A DNA stretch of 64,000 nucleotides, taken from the NCBI RefSeq assembly GCF_037176765.1, contig NC_090023.1, positions 128,535,866 through 128,599,865 of the forward strand, written 5' to 3'. The number at the start of each line of letters is the position of its first letter. Position 1 is the stretch's first letter. The position numbers and the translations under genes were made by a program. This stretch comes from Anolis sagrei. Taxonomy: Eukaryota > Chordata > Lepidosauria > Squamata > Anolidae. The notes below the pieces were generated by a model that did no database searches, was not told where the DNA came from, and saw nothing but the letters and a program-made list of their open reading frames with translations. This document shows, piece by piece, positions 44,377 through 57,300 of this stretch.

Positions 44377-45639
44377 GTTGTCGAACACAGCACACCCCTA
44401 CCCATGCCTGGATGATTGGTAATATTCCTAAAGGCACCGAAATAAAATATGATTTTATTCTCCCCCCCCCCCCCCTTTCTCTCTAAACTTCCACAATTTC
44501 TGAAGAGAAGAATATTGGCAGACAGACAAACAACCACAACTCTCCCATGAAGTCTGGTTTCTTTGTGTGTGTGTGTGTTTTATTAAAAGCCTGTAGATAT
44601 GTCTTGATATGTATAAGTGAAGATGAGAAACAGAAAGACAGCAGTGACTCCTACACAAAAACTATATTGTTTCGAATCCCTCAATGAATGTATCTTTCTC
44701 CATAACTTTCTGCTTATTTTGTAACCTTTCGACTCTGTCCTATTCCTATATATATCAAATGTATATACTGTATCAAATATATGATTTATGCCAAGATGGG
44801 CCACAAGGGTTTTCACCTTTCAGCTGACCTCATAGAGAAACTTCCCCCACATTTCAGCTTTGGGGGTGATTTGTTAATTTTCCCACACTCCATATATCAG
44901 CAACTGTATAATGTTCGTGACCCATGTCTGGAAGCATCATGCCTCCAAGACAAAAAGGTGCAGGCGACTTCTACTTGCCATCTTCATCCTTTCAGGGCAG
45001 TTTGCAAGCTGAACACCCAGTGTGTTATTCAAAAGCTTGGAGTCATTAATATCTCCTCCTTGTGGTGCCTTGGGATAATGCCTGAAAGTACCTTTACAGC
45101 TGACACAACAATATCTGTTAGTTTCAGTTGAGAGTGGAAGGATGGTACCCAATTTCAAAAAGAAGCCATCAGGTATTGTTATGTTATTACGGATTTTAAT
45201 GTATATTGAACTAGTCGCCACAAGGGACTGCTGAGTTGCTCCCTATTTTTTAAAAAAATAATACATTGCTCCACTGTTAGTGTTGATGTCCGATGGTAAG
45301 CAAATACTATTCCTAAGTATCTGGGGGACCAGAAGCTCCCTACTTTTTCAAAGGCCCCAGTGTCTAGGGTGGAATCTGTCTTTGATCTTTCTATATTATG
45401 TTTTGAGTTATTGACAAGATTTTAAACAGTTTCAGAACTTGGAAGAGTGGTTTCCATGGTGTCCCATTCATAGATCATTGCTGCTGCTTGTCTGTTGTTC
45501 AGTTGTATCTTGGACAGATCGCAAGCCAGGTTCAGGTCTTGCATCTCCAAGGACCTGAACTATCTTCTAGTCTTCTGTTTTAAATAACACAAGCTATATT
45601 TGAATCTTCTGTTTCAGATCAGAAACTTATTTGAAAGAG

Positions 45640-45805
45640 CCGGAGAAGCCCTTCTTTGTGTGATATCACCTGGTTGAGTCCTATCCCGCACAAGTTTGGT
45701 CCCTGTTCCTGACCTGCCTTGTGACTGACCAGGAGCACTTCTGTGTTGTCTGGATGACCCCTCACTTTCTTTACCCTCATCCAGTCCATTCCTGCCAACA
45801 GACAA
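45640..45805. repeat. Unclassified interspersed repeat, copy 2
   Basis: Aligns by eye with 26655-26850 over CCTGACCTGCCTTGTGACTG and TCTGTGTTGTCTGGATGA to CCCTCATCCAGTCC. Family unknown. Confidence 0.4.
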
Positions 45806-46420
45806 AATATCAAGAGGAAGAATTAATTTTGACATGTGTTACAGCAGGCTATCAATTTCTGTGAGTCTAGTAGGACATGGGCCATTAGTAATAGAAAAAG
45901 GTATTTTCAAACTAAGAGAAGGATTTACCTATATTTCCCAATTTTTCCAAAACAGGGGGGAGGTTCCCACGTGAGAGAATGTGTATGTGCTTTCTATAAA
46001 TACAGGTTGCCTTGTTTCATTATCCACAGATTTATCAGCATGGAGAAGTGACTTAGAAAGAGAGTATGCTTGCCTGAAGATAACTCTCCAGCTTCAACCT
46101 GGCTCATCCTGTGGCTTAATCCTTGTGTTAATTGGTTGGGTCCTGTGCCTTATGACAATGGGAGCTGATGAATGAAGTATGGCATTCAATGCCTGTCACC
46201 AGCGCTGGCAAGATCTGTGGTGGGATATGGAGAGTCTCTTTTGTGAGGCATCCTCCTGAAGGTAAGCCTGCGAAGAGGCAATTCCTACAATTCCTGGATG
46301 AGCATTGGCCCCTCCCGAAGGAATTTTTCATCACATAGGACCTGATGCCTTTAGCTAGTATTGTGCTATCCTTAGTTATAGTTCAAGTTTTCTGCCTTGT
46401 GGAACATTTCCCACAATGTA

Positions 46421-46765
46421 CAGTAGTCTTGCTTATGCAACCTTCACTCATCCAACATTCTATATTATCCAATGCAGTCTGCCTCCTGCCTGGAATAAAG
46501 TCCAGGGTGGGAGAAAAAAAGAACCCTTGTCTGTTTTGGTGCTAAATTCATAACTACAGTAATTACTTCACCACATTACTGTGTTTTGAACTGCTTTTTC
46601 AGTCAGTTTGTTGCAAAACATGATGTATTAGTACTAAATTTGTGAAATCATAATGTAATTTGACATTTATTGGGTTTTTCCTTAATCCCTCCTTATTATC
46701 CAACATTTCCCCTTATCCAACGTTCTGCCGGCCCTTTGATGGTAGATAAAGTGAGGCCCTACTAT
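46421..46765. mobile_element. pogo/Tigger-like nonautonomous transposon
   Basis: Same family as 10345-10677: CAGTAGTCTTGCTTATGCAA at the left and an inverted end near 46745-46765, with TA at 46419-46420 and probably 46766-46767. About 345 bp. A short foreign-looking phrase (GTCCAGGGTGGGAGAAA) in the interior recalls the Penelope-type repeat. Confidence 0.7.
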
Positions 46766-47095
46766 TAGACCAAAACATGTTTTGCTGACCTTTTTCTGGG
46801 TTGGGGAGTTCTAAATTTACTGTCTGGTTTCTTATTGGCAGGCTTCAGTTTTGAATTTTGAATGGAAATGGGCAGTGCAAATTGGGTGACATCCAAATGC
46901 AAGCTGTCAAGTATGGGGTCTATCAAGATTTCCTGATGAGTTTCCCACTTCTGCTTCTATCAAGAGCCTGTGTTAGAATTTCAGCGAGAACTTTGGACAA
47001 TTATCAAAGTAACACTCAATTTGGAAAGCATCTAACATGGTATCCATATAAGTGTGGATAAATCCACAAAGAAACACAAAAGTCACCACTGGGGG

Positions 47096-47245
47096 GCATC
47101 TACACTGCAGAAAGAATTCAGTTTGACACCACTTGGCTCAATGCTAGGGAGTCATGGGAGTTGTAGCTCTGCTATGCCTTCAGCCTTTGCTGCCAAAGAA
47201 TGCTGGTGCCTCACCAAAACACAAATCCCAGCATGCCGTATCATT
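47096..47245. mobile_element. CTACACTGTAGAAT fold-back MITE fragment near the COMMD6 promoter
   Basis: GGGGCATCTACACTGCAGAA, then GGGAGTTGTAGCTCTGC and an inverted part with ACAAATCCCAGCATGCC. It ends about 80 bp before the first CCAAT box of COMMD6. Confidence 0.65.
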
Positions 47246-47319
47246 GAGCTATATCAGGACTGCCTTTCCCTAGAATTATTCAAAGAGGCGTGCAGCTGGT
47301 ATTTTCTCCCCTTGGGCCA

Positions 47320-47535
47320 AAGCAGCCAATCGGGACTCAATACTAGCGACACAGAAGGGCGGAAGTAGCCTTCTGACATCACCAAATCAGAAATCACGGA
47401 AGGAAAGAGAATGTAGCTCCTGATTGGATGGCAGGAAAAGTTCGGAAGGATACGATTGCTCTGCGCGAGTAGGCGTGGTTTCAGGCTGACCAATCAGGGC
47501 AGAGGGCGGTGAGTTGGGGCGCGTCCTTCACCTCA
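47320..47535 (+). promoter_or_regulatory. COMMD6: COMMD6 promoter with three CCAAT boxes and an ETS-type site
   Basis: CCAAT at 47326-47330, ATTGG at 47423-47427 and CCAAT at 47490-47494 are NF-Y-type boxes. GCGGAAGT at 47359-47366 is an ETS/GABP-type core and AGGCGTGG at 47471-47478 an Sp/KLF-type box. No TATA box. GC content rises toward the ATG. Binding is inferred from motif only. Confidence 0.65.
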
Positions 47536-47575
47536 ATGGCTGCGGGGACGGGAGGGGCGCTGGCCGAGCCCTGGG
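47536..47575 (+). CDS. COMMD6: COMMD6 exon 1 (residues 1-13 plus first base of 14)
   Basis: ATG then AAGTGGALAEPW, ending at phase 1 before GTAAGT. It is tied to COMMD6 by the phase match and the CpG-rich promoter rather than by strong homology, since this end is variable. Confidence 0.8.
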
Positions 47576-48349
47576 GTAAGTTTCCCAATGAGCCAATTGG
47601 TTTAAGAACACAGGAGCCGCACTTGGGATGAAAGCGCTACAGAAATAATGCAGAAGCAGAGCTGAGAGGGAAAGGAAGGGATTAGGCTGTGCTCTTTGCA
47701 CAATTGCCCAAGAGTGAGATACAGAGTAATCAAGGGAGCTAATGCTGATTCAACGCCCTCCAGGGGTTTTGGACTTCAACTCCCAGAATTCCTGACAGTA
47801 GGCCAAGCTGGAAGGGGCTTCTGGGAGTTGGAGTCCAAAAGCCTTAAAGTGTAGTAACTACTGTGAGCATAGGGCATGTTAGTAGCTATTATTTCCTAAA
47901 CTGCTGGAAAAAGAACTTCATGACCTTTCTTCCTGCTTTCTAGGGCCCCTTCCACACAGCTGAAAAAAAATTCCACATTATGTGCTTTGAACCTGAATAT
48001 ATAGCAGTGTGGACTCAGATAACCCAGTTCAAAGCATTTTCTGCCTTGATATTATGGGTTATATGGCTGTGTGTCAGTTCTTCAATTTATTGCGTGTTGT
48101 TAATTTGTGGCTACTGACCATCTACAGCCGAACATTTGATTGTGTTTGCTGGATTTCAGAGGAGTTTCTTTCTAAGCAATCACTCACGGCATCACTTCCT
48201 TAATTTGGAAATAACTGTGATGTGACATCCATACCTCTACAATCAGTATTGACAATGTTTACAAACTGATCCTATTCCTGTTAGTCTGCGGTGGTTTATA
48301 TTCAATTTAATGTGTCTTATCTGTGCAAGTGCCTTCAAGTTTAATAGTT

Positions 48350-48385
<36 letters not shown>

Positions 48386-51300
48386 GTGTTTTAATAGTAT
48401 TTTATGATTGTTTAATTGTTACTGTTTTGGCATTGAATTGTTGCCTATTGTTAACTGCTTTGAGTCGCCTCTGGGCTGAGGGGCAGTATACAAATGTAGT
48501 AAATAAATAAATAATACTCTTTATTTATACCCTGCCACCATCTCCCCAAAGGGGACTCAGGGCAGCTGACATGAGGCCAAGCCCAAAGATCCAATACAGC
48601 AAAATAAAATACAGAATGCAGACAGCATCAGAATAAAATACATACAGTAGCAGAATAAAATAAATAAAACAAATTAACACAATATAAAATCGAACAAAAT
48701 AGGCAAGCCAAATGGATGAGATAAAATGATAAAACCCTGGGCGTGGTAGAAAAAAAAGGAATTGAGGGGAGCCCAAAAAGAATGAACAGTGGGGTAGGCT
48801 TTTAGTTTAGCACAGGGGAAAGTGCATGTTGTTGGAAAGGAGGGCCTCCTTAGTTTTCTCAGGTGAGTGATTTTGCAGTTTAAACTCAATACATAACTGA
48901 CATTTATTTCACCCAAAAATTGCATGATAATGGCATGAAAACAATTTTGTAGAAATAAATCCCTTCAAGTTTAGATTTGTCTTAAAATCAAGGTAAAGGT
49001 TTTCCCTTGACATTAACTCTACTCATGCCTGACTCTGGGGGTGGTGCTCATCTCCATTTCTAAGCCAAAGAGTCAGCATTGTCCAGAGACACCTCTTAAG
49101 GTCATGTGGCCACCATGACTGCATGGACCTTCCCGCAGAAGCGGTACCTATTGATCTACTCACATTTGCATGTTTTCGACCTGCTAGGTTGGTAGAAGCT
49201 GGGGCTAGCAACGAGAGCTCACTGCTAATCTTCAGATCAGCAAGTTCTGCAGCTTAGCAGTTTTACGTGCTATGTCACCACCGTCCCTATATATATGTAT
49301 ATTTGTCTTAACTTGCCAATACTTTCAGTCCATTTACAACAGATGGTTGTAGCTCAGATGACAGAATCCGGCCAATCCAAAGTCAGAAATGTCAATAAAC
49401 TACAAGCCTCCATTAGGAAGTAGACTAACCATTTGGTGGAGTTCAAAGATACTGCAGCTCAAACTGAGATTGCCAGACAATAAACTCCTGCAAAAGAGCC
49501 TGAAAGAAAGCTCTTAAAGTGCGCCGTGGTTTGCGTAATCGTCATCCATGCCCCAAAACCACTGTGCAGCAAAACCACTTTCTTCAATATCAATTTGAAA
49601 CTGCATTAAATGGTCAGTGTAGATGGGGACTGTGTTCCTAGGTAATCCTAGAATTTGGCTGGAATTCCAAGCCTGTAAAGGCAACTGTATTCAGTAGGCA
49701 ATATGACAAAAAGGAATGATATGAAAAGCCACAAAATGTTTAAATAATCCATGCTAGCGTATGGTGACAACAGTCAGCCACAATGTGCAACTAGCCTTTT
49801 CCTGTCTGTTTGCTGTTGCTGCTGTTAGAAAAATAGTGGAAGAAGACATGAAAAGGCCCCTTCCACTGTTACAAATACAAGCAGTCCCAAAGTTACGAAC
49901 AAGATAGGTTCTGTAAGTTTGCTTTTAAGCTGAGTTTATATGTGAGTCAAAACAGGTCCATTTTTAAAGTGTAACTCCAACCATTTTTTAAAGCTTCGGA
50001 TCTGGGGGATCCTTTGCTGGGAGGTGTTATCTGGCCCTGATTGATTCTTGTCTGGAATTCCCCTATTTATTTTAGTGTTGTTTGAGAGTGATCCCCCAGG
50101 CAGCAACCAGCCAGGCTTTGAAGCTACAAGACCATTCAATGCTAATCAAGGTGGCCAATTGCAACATTCACACTTGCCTCAAGCAGGCAAGAGTTTTTTC
50201 TCCCACCCTGGACATTCCACAGATATATAAAACTCACTTGCCTAGTTTCCAACAAACAGACCTCACAACCTCTGAAGATGCCTGCCATAGATGTGGGTGA
50301 AATGACAGGAGAGAATGCTTCTGGAACATGGTCATACATCACGGAAAACTCAAAGCAACCCAATGTGTGAAAATGTTTATTCCTAACTGCTGAATGTCTC
50401 TGTGTTATAGATTTTGGTAACACAACTGAAACAATTAAGACAATACCACAGGATCTGTTTGCAGAACTAGTAAGTAACATCTGTCGCTATTTCATTTTAA
50501 ATCCCACTGCATTATAAAATATGTAAAATGTCACTGTGTTATCTATCTTATATTATTTGGTCATTTGTTTCCTAGAAATTAGTCCCGCAAAAGAAAAATA
50601 AGGGATCACATTATAATACAGTATTATTTTGAAAGCAACCTTTCTCAACCTAAAGCCTTCCAGTTGTTCTGTTCTAACTCTCCCAATTCCACCAGCCACC
50701 AATGGGAAGGTGTAGTTGGAGTTGTAACCCAAGGTCTTGAAGGGTGTACAGTGTTCCTTCGCTACTTTGCAGTTCGCTTTCCATGGACTCGCTGTTTTGC
50801 GAGTTTTTGCTTCCCAGTTTATAAATGGTTGCCATTGCCCAGAGCGGCGTTCTAATCCCATCTCCTGGCAACGATGGACTGTGGAAGGGGGTTTCACCCT
50901 CCCTCTCGGGAGAGAGGCAGTCAATCAAGAGAGATTGCAAAGCAGAGGTAGCTAGCAAAAAAAGGTGTGTGGTGCTTTTAAATCTCTCCTTGCTTCTGCC
51001 TCGCCCTCGGAACTCGATATACATATATAGCTTCCCTGCTTACTGTTGGAAATAGATATATCAAAGATATATCTTTTTTTGTATTTTTTATTGTATAATA
51101 CATAGAAACATACCATCTTTGAAATTAACATTCAAAATACCGTATATTTATCTAGGTATTTCAGTCTTAGAACTGAGAAACCTAATTGCCCTGCATGAAT
51201 TTACCACTAAGGAGAAAGTTGACTCAAGCAAGTTTTAACCCTTCCCAGGAGATTCCTGGTTTTCCCAAATGGTTATGAGTGCCATTTTCCTAAAGGTTAT

Positions 51301-54300
51301 GTGACCAAAACTTACTACCTATACTGCTAGGTGAGGTGATTAGTGGTTTGGAGGCTTGGTCTTGTCTTCTCTACTTGTCATTGAAGTTTAACTGCATTGA
51401 ACTGGAATATATGCCATAATATCGTATAATCCAGTTCAATGCAGTTAAACTGCATCCCAAAACTGCATTATTTGGTAATGTAGATCCAGCTTTAGTAAAG
51501 TGAACCTGAATTCAGTATGATAGGGGTTCGGGCAGGTGACTCCCATATGTCCGAATTGGCAAGTTATTTGTCCTGGATGGGGGTGAGCTCTCCTAAATAC
51601 AGTACATAATTCGGAAGTACTCTTAAATCTGCCTCTCATATAGGAAAGCAGATGGACTCTGGCTTGGAGGCACAAAGTCTAGGTTCAGCTTCTTTATTTG
51701 CTAAAGTCTTTCTGAAAAAATGGATAATATAGTCACAACAGGTCCTGGTTAGACCACTGCAATGTGTTCAATACTGAACTATTTTGGAACTCAACTTGGA
51801 ACTGCAGTTAGTTGAAAATGCAGCAACTAGATTGCTGACTGTAGCATATTACACAAGGAATAGCATCGGCTGTCAATCTGGTATGGATTCAAGGTACAGG
51901 TGATACCCAGCATCAATCTCAAAATCTCATTTCTTTTCACTGTTTCTCCCTCTCCCTGCAATTTCCTTTCTCCTATCTCCCAGTAAGTGCTGTTTTCTCA
52001 TCCAAAGAACAATCAGTGTATCATCTCTTGCCTCTCCAACCTGCTTGTCCTCATTACAAGCCATTACAATATCCTGCATCTCACTGTAACTTCAGCCAGT
52101 ATAACAGATGATAGAATTACACATTTTCTCCTCCAATTTACCATGCTTCTATAGCTCCTTTTTCTGTTTTTTGCTTTGCCCCTTTTTTTGGATCGAACCT
52201 ACATGTGGATGGTATTGTTCATTTGTTATTTTTTCATCATGTAAGTGGATGGTGTTATAATACAATGGCATGAATGGGTAATTTCATGAATTGATAAACT
52301 GGAATGGATGAATTGGTAGTTTCTGAAAGGAAAATCTCCTGAAAATCATTGGAATTGCTATTTGAATTTTTGCCTTTTATTTAAAAAAAACCAAACACTT
52401 TCATGGCTTGTAAAATATTTTATTGGAAGCCAAAGGTTTTTTTAAAATAGGTGTTAGATTGTTTGATTGTCAGAATCCTTCATATGGTAGTTAAAATATA
52501 CATTTACAATTGTTAACTGATTGGCATAATTTAGGTTGACTGTTTACCCTTTAGATAAACCAGATTAAACTTTCATAAAATGTCATTATGAGGTCATTTT
52601 GTGGGTTACATATGAAAAACAGAGCTTATAACAGAAGATAGGACACCTTTATTATTTCTAAATTAATTGTAATTCTAAAAGAGATAAAGTTGCCAAAAAA
52701 GGCCTTTAATTCTCAACTTTTTTTTAGTAGTGTCAGAAGTGACTTGAGAAACTGCAAGTCATTTCTGGTATGAGAGAATTGGCCGTCTGCAGAGACGTTG
52801 CTTAGGGGATGCCCGGATGTGTTCCCATCCTGTGGGAGGCTTCTCTCATGTCCCTGCATGGGAAGCTAGAGCTGACAGACAAGAGCTTACTCTGTCTTGC
52901 AGATTTGAAACGCCGACTTTCAGATCAGTTCAGCTGGCACCCATTGTGCCACCACGGCTCCTTAAAAGACTAATTGCTTTAAGTACTGCAACAATTGTAT
53001 TAATTAATTAATCAATCAACTTGATTATTAGTGTACTAGATATGCAGGCAAGTTTCTTTCCTGCTATGAAGCCGACAATTAGCACATTGTCAGCTTTTAA
53101 TTTTCGCACAGTGCTAACACTGTGTGGGTTTTCTGACTCAGAAGCCAACTTTTAAATATGACCTCCAGAATTAGGTATGTACAAAGTGGGAAATCATCTG
53201 CCATCGTTTCACTGATCAAATGTAAGCACAGGATTACGGTGGCTTTCCAGGATAAGCCTTTGTTCTAGTTACACTTACAGTTTTTTAACCAGTGGAAATT
53301 GTTTCTCTCTTCTTCTTTTTTTTTAGTGTGAACAAATTATCAGATACCTGCAATGTCAGATCCCAGCTGTAAATACAATTGAGCTATGTCAGGTAAGGTG
53401 AATTGCTAACAGCAAAATTAAAACAGTTTTGCTCTAAGTTAAGTTGCTAGTACACCCAATAAATTGTTGCTGAATAGTTACATAAAATTCAATAATTTAT
53501 TAAAATTATCTACTCCAGTTGGGACTTTCAGTTGGATTTCGGGCATTTTTTGGCAGATAGCAACCACTTTTCTAATTTGTCTTATGTTGCAACCCAATGA
53601 ATTGTGTTTCTTTCCTAGAGATTTCAAGCAGCTGGGATTAAAATAGCTGCTAGTGACCTGGCAAAGGTCGTGAATGCTATTTCCTTCGTATTCAGGTAAG
53701 CAAAAGCCACCCCTCCTACCAGTTTAATGGTTGAAGAAGTGTGACCCTAACACTTTCTTCTCTGTGTAACAAAATGGCATAGAAGGAAGCCTTTTGCACT
53801 AATAAATTTAAGAACTTTACCTTCATTCTCCCACCATTTTTCTAAAATTGTATTGTTACCCATGCTTCTGTAAATTAAAAATATTTTATGATTCTGGTTT
53901 CTGCTTCCCCAGTAAAGACATTTTGAAGGGAAATTTTAGCCTGGTTTGGAGCAATCAGTTTAATGATTTGAACTCATTTACTGAGGTACAACCAGTTGCT
54001 TTAGTAATTTCTAAGGTAGGAGCCCCCGGTGGTGCAATGGGTTAAATCCTTGTGCCAGCAGGACTGCTGACCAGTAGGTCGGCGGTTCAAATCCAGGGAG
54101 CGGGGTGAGCTCCTGACTGTCAGTTCCAGTTCCCTGTGCAGGGACATGAGAGAAGCCTCCCACAGGAAGCTAAAACATCAGGGGGTCCCTTGTGCAACGC
54201 CCCTGCAGACAGCCAATTCTCTCACACCAGAAGCGACTTGTAGTTTCTCGAGTCGCTCCTGACACAAATGTTTTTCTAATGTCTCCTCTTTTGTGCTGTG

Positions 54301-57300
54301 TTAATAAAATACAGAAGAATGGAAGTCTGGCTGCATCTATGTTGCCATATAATGCAGTTTGAGCTGCATCATATTGTCAGTGTGGTCTCCTATAATTTTG
54401 TTTGTTGCAAATTGCATTATCTGGGTCTACCCTGTCTATATAATGCAGCTCAAACTGTCAGTGTTGATCCAGCCTAATTTAAATATATGCAGCCTTGCTT
54501 CCCACATGCTATTTTGTTTTTACTACTGCAACTAAGGTCCTACAAGACTTTAAACAAGTGCTAAATGTTTCACAGTAAAAAGGATACCTTTCAGAGCAGC
54601 TAGGTGCTGCTTGTTACCAAATCTAATCTAAATGAAAGCTATCTGAAAAACATGTGCGTACATAAACAGGCACATAGACATTCGAAATGCATATGCTTTC
54701 CCAATCGTTTGGTGACTAGAGTGTCATGGGTTAGGTCCCTAGACAGCTGATAAACAGAGGCAGTGGTGTCAAAACTGAATTATTTCAAGAAGAAGATCTA
54801 TAATAACAGAAAAGCTTTTGTGAAAAACACCTGATCTCTGTAATTGATCTTTACTTGCAACTCGTATTTGCATGCAAGTGTTTAATGCAGGTTTTAATGC
54901 ATCTGTTTGTTCAGGCTGAACAATGAAGGCTGCTCTAACATTCTGCATTAGGCTACAAGATTATTTTAAAAGGCATAGAGATTTTTTTAGTATCAAGATA
55001 AAAATGTGTTTTTTATGATGGAAAGGTTTTTAGAGTAATGGACTTTAAACAAGTGCTAAATTAAGCTTTCATCTCTCTTGACAAAAGAAAACTTTAAAAG
55101 GCCAATATTTTTAATGTAAAATCAAGCTGTTCAGAGCCCTCCTTTCTCCCCGCTCTCATTTTGTTATATAGCACAGCAGCAAAAAATGAACTCTCATCTG
55201 AAGAATTGTCCACCAAACTAAGCGGTGCAGCTGGTGGCCTGCCAAAACAAGCTATACAGGTTATTCGGCATGTTTGGAGTGAACAGGGAAGCTCCCTTAC
55301 AGCAGCAGAAGATGCAAAACATATGGTAGCTGTTGGACAGGTAAACAGTTCTTTTAGATAAAAGGCTACTCTTAAAATACCTTTTTTAGAGTAAAATATC
55401 TAGATGTATTGAACATTTTGAACAGTAAGTAATTGCCTGCATGTACTAGAGGGGAAAAAAATACCGCTCTTGGATTATACTTTAAAGTCTTCTGGAATTT
55501 GAATGTAACTATAAGATCAAAATTTAAGAAGCACTGGCCAACTACTTCTTGTTAGAACAAAACTATTTTCATAAACAGCCTGTTGATCAGTATATTTAAA
55601 CTTGTATGTTAAATATTGTTGAAATTCACAATTATCCAGATGGACTATTACCTGACACTGTACTTTAAAGATCCTCTAAAGTAGTGTTCCCAACCTTTTT
55701 TAGACCAAAGACCATTTCGACCAGGGACCACTTTGATCAGGGACCATTCTACAACATTAGTACCAAAAGCGTTACAAATCAGTTTTTGGCCAACTTTAGA
55801 TTTGGTTTGGCTATTTGGGGTGCTGATTCAGAAAATTGCATTGGACAGACCACATCAGCTCTAGTTTCTAATACAGAACATATGCCATCCAGTAGTCATC
55901 ATTTCCTTGCTCACAGAAAACCATATTTAATAATCTTGAGCTGATGTGGTCTATGCAATGCAATTTTCTGAATCAGCACCCCAAATAATCCTAGGAACAA
56001 GCCTAAAAATAAAGACACCAAGAATTTTTTTTTTTGGTTGGGCTGTGTTATCCTTTGATTTTGTTAATGCTCGTGTTTAAAAAAAAAAGAAGGGGAGGAG
56101 GCTGGAGTTGAAAAAATACAAGAAGCGAAGCGCGAGACCCAAGAAACTGTCCCCAATGGCTATTACTACTATTACTACTACTACTACTACTACTACTTTG
56201 GGCGGGACGGGGGGACGACTAAACATGATCTTACAAAGGGCTGCTTTCCCATTACAACTCTTGTGTTTGGCAATGGGAGCTAATAATAATAATAATAACA
56301 ATAACAACAACTTTGGGGGCTGTCTTTCTTTCTCTTGCTCCCTCGTACATGCCACCAGGTAAGTCTTCTCAGCCTTGCCCTGGGAAACTTCCCAAGGCCA
56401 AGAAAGTGCTGGCGAGCACAGCAGCCTTCCTTCCTTCCTCCTCTCCCTCTCCTTCCCTCTCTCGATCCCTCATAAGCACTATTTATGGATCTTATTTTAG
56501 ATCTCAAGGGTCACCTGTGGGTGGCGGCCCATGGGTTGGGAACCACTGCTCTAAAGAAATCCACATATATTAAAAATCAGTCCTAACTCTGCATGTGTGT
56601 GTGTTTGTCCACACACTCCAGGACAGAGAATCTGATATGTTTAAATACATTAGGATGGAGAGTGGAGTTTTACTGTATTGGATTGCTCTGCTATTGAATT
56701 CTGCAGCTCAGTGAAACTAGTTTATGCTTGTAATCATTTTGCTACACACTTGCAGCAAATGTGTAGTCAGATTCTAATTGCTCCTTGCCTCAGAAAAGGT
56801 AACAATATGTTTGCCTGGGGATAGACTAGCTAGGTTCATGGACTCAGTTTGAGACCTAAAACCTAAGGCATATATTTCAAGATTTGTTTAATCATTATGC
56901 CAACAGAATTACTAACTCAACTAAATTAAATGGCTGTGTCTCCTGGCACACATATATTTGCAGATGGGGAAGAGCTTTATGAAGAGAAATGGGAAGTAAA
57001 TGATACTGTAGTTTACAAAATATATTGCAACCACTGGGATGAGAGCACAAAGGAAATAGTTCAGTGAGCAGAAGACACTTAATTTATCAGACTTCTTAAT
57101 TTTTATGAACATATTTTAGAAATAGATTTTGAGTAATATGAAAAAAAATCTGAATTGTGTGAAGAATGGAGATTTTCCATGTTGAACAATGTACAGTGAC
57201 TTAGAAGCTGTACCCAAGGAGACCTTGGGGTTCCTCAGAAATTTGTCATCATTGTCATCATCTTGTTCCTCTTCTATAGGATAGATACTGTTGTGACGAA

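Larger units (their letters stand above)
39421..47319. other. UCHL3-COMMD6 divergent spacer
   Basis: No coding gene is seen. The span 39769-44376 is packed with fold-back MITEs (listed). 44380-45639 and 45806-46420 hold nothing firm; a poly-C run lies at about 44461-44474. Open frames at 41769-42026, 44781-45131 and 45614-46545 show no domain and are not conserved-looking. Confidence 0.6.
47576..50410 (+). other. COMMD6: COMMD6 intron 1
   Basis: Contains a hAT-like remnant (about 47735-47850), a fold-back MITE (47943-48074), back-to-back LINE tails (48340-48800), a SINE (48992-49286) and a Penelope-type composite (49996-50366). 49290-49880 shows nothing recognisable. Confidence 0.75.
50470..53326 (+). 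other. COMMD6: COMMD6 intron 2
   Basis: Contains a possible TIR fragment (50745-51040), a fold-back MITE variant (51382-51490) and a SINE (52729-52962). 51500-52728 and 52963-53326 show nothing recognisable. Confidence 0.7.
53696..55171 (+). other. COMMD6: COMMD6 intron 4
   Basis: Contains an extended SINE (53951-54265) and a fold-back MITE variant (54333-54476). 54480-55171 shows nothing recognisable. Confidence 0.75.

Noticed and set aside
55161-55171. ATG at 55161 as a COMMD6 start
   Set aside because: It lies upstream of the splice acceptor of exon 5. The exon joins in phase with exon 4 through the split Ser codon.
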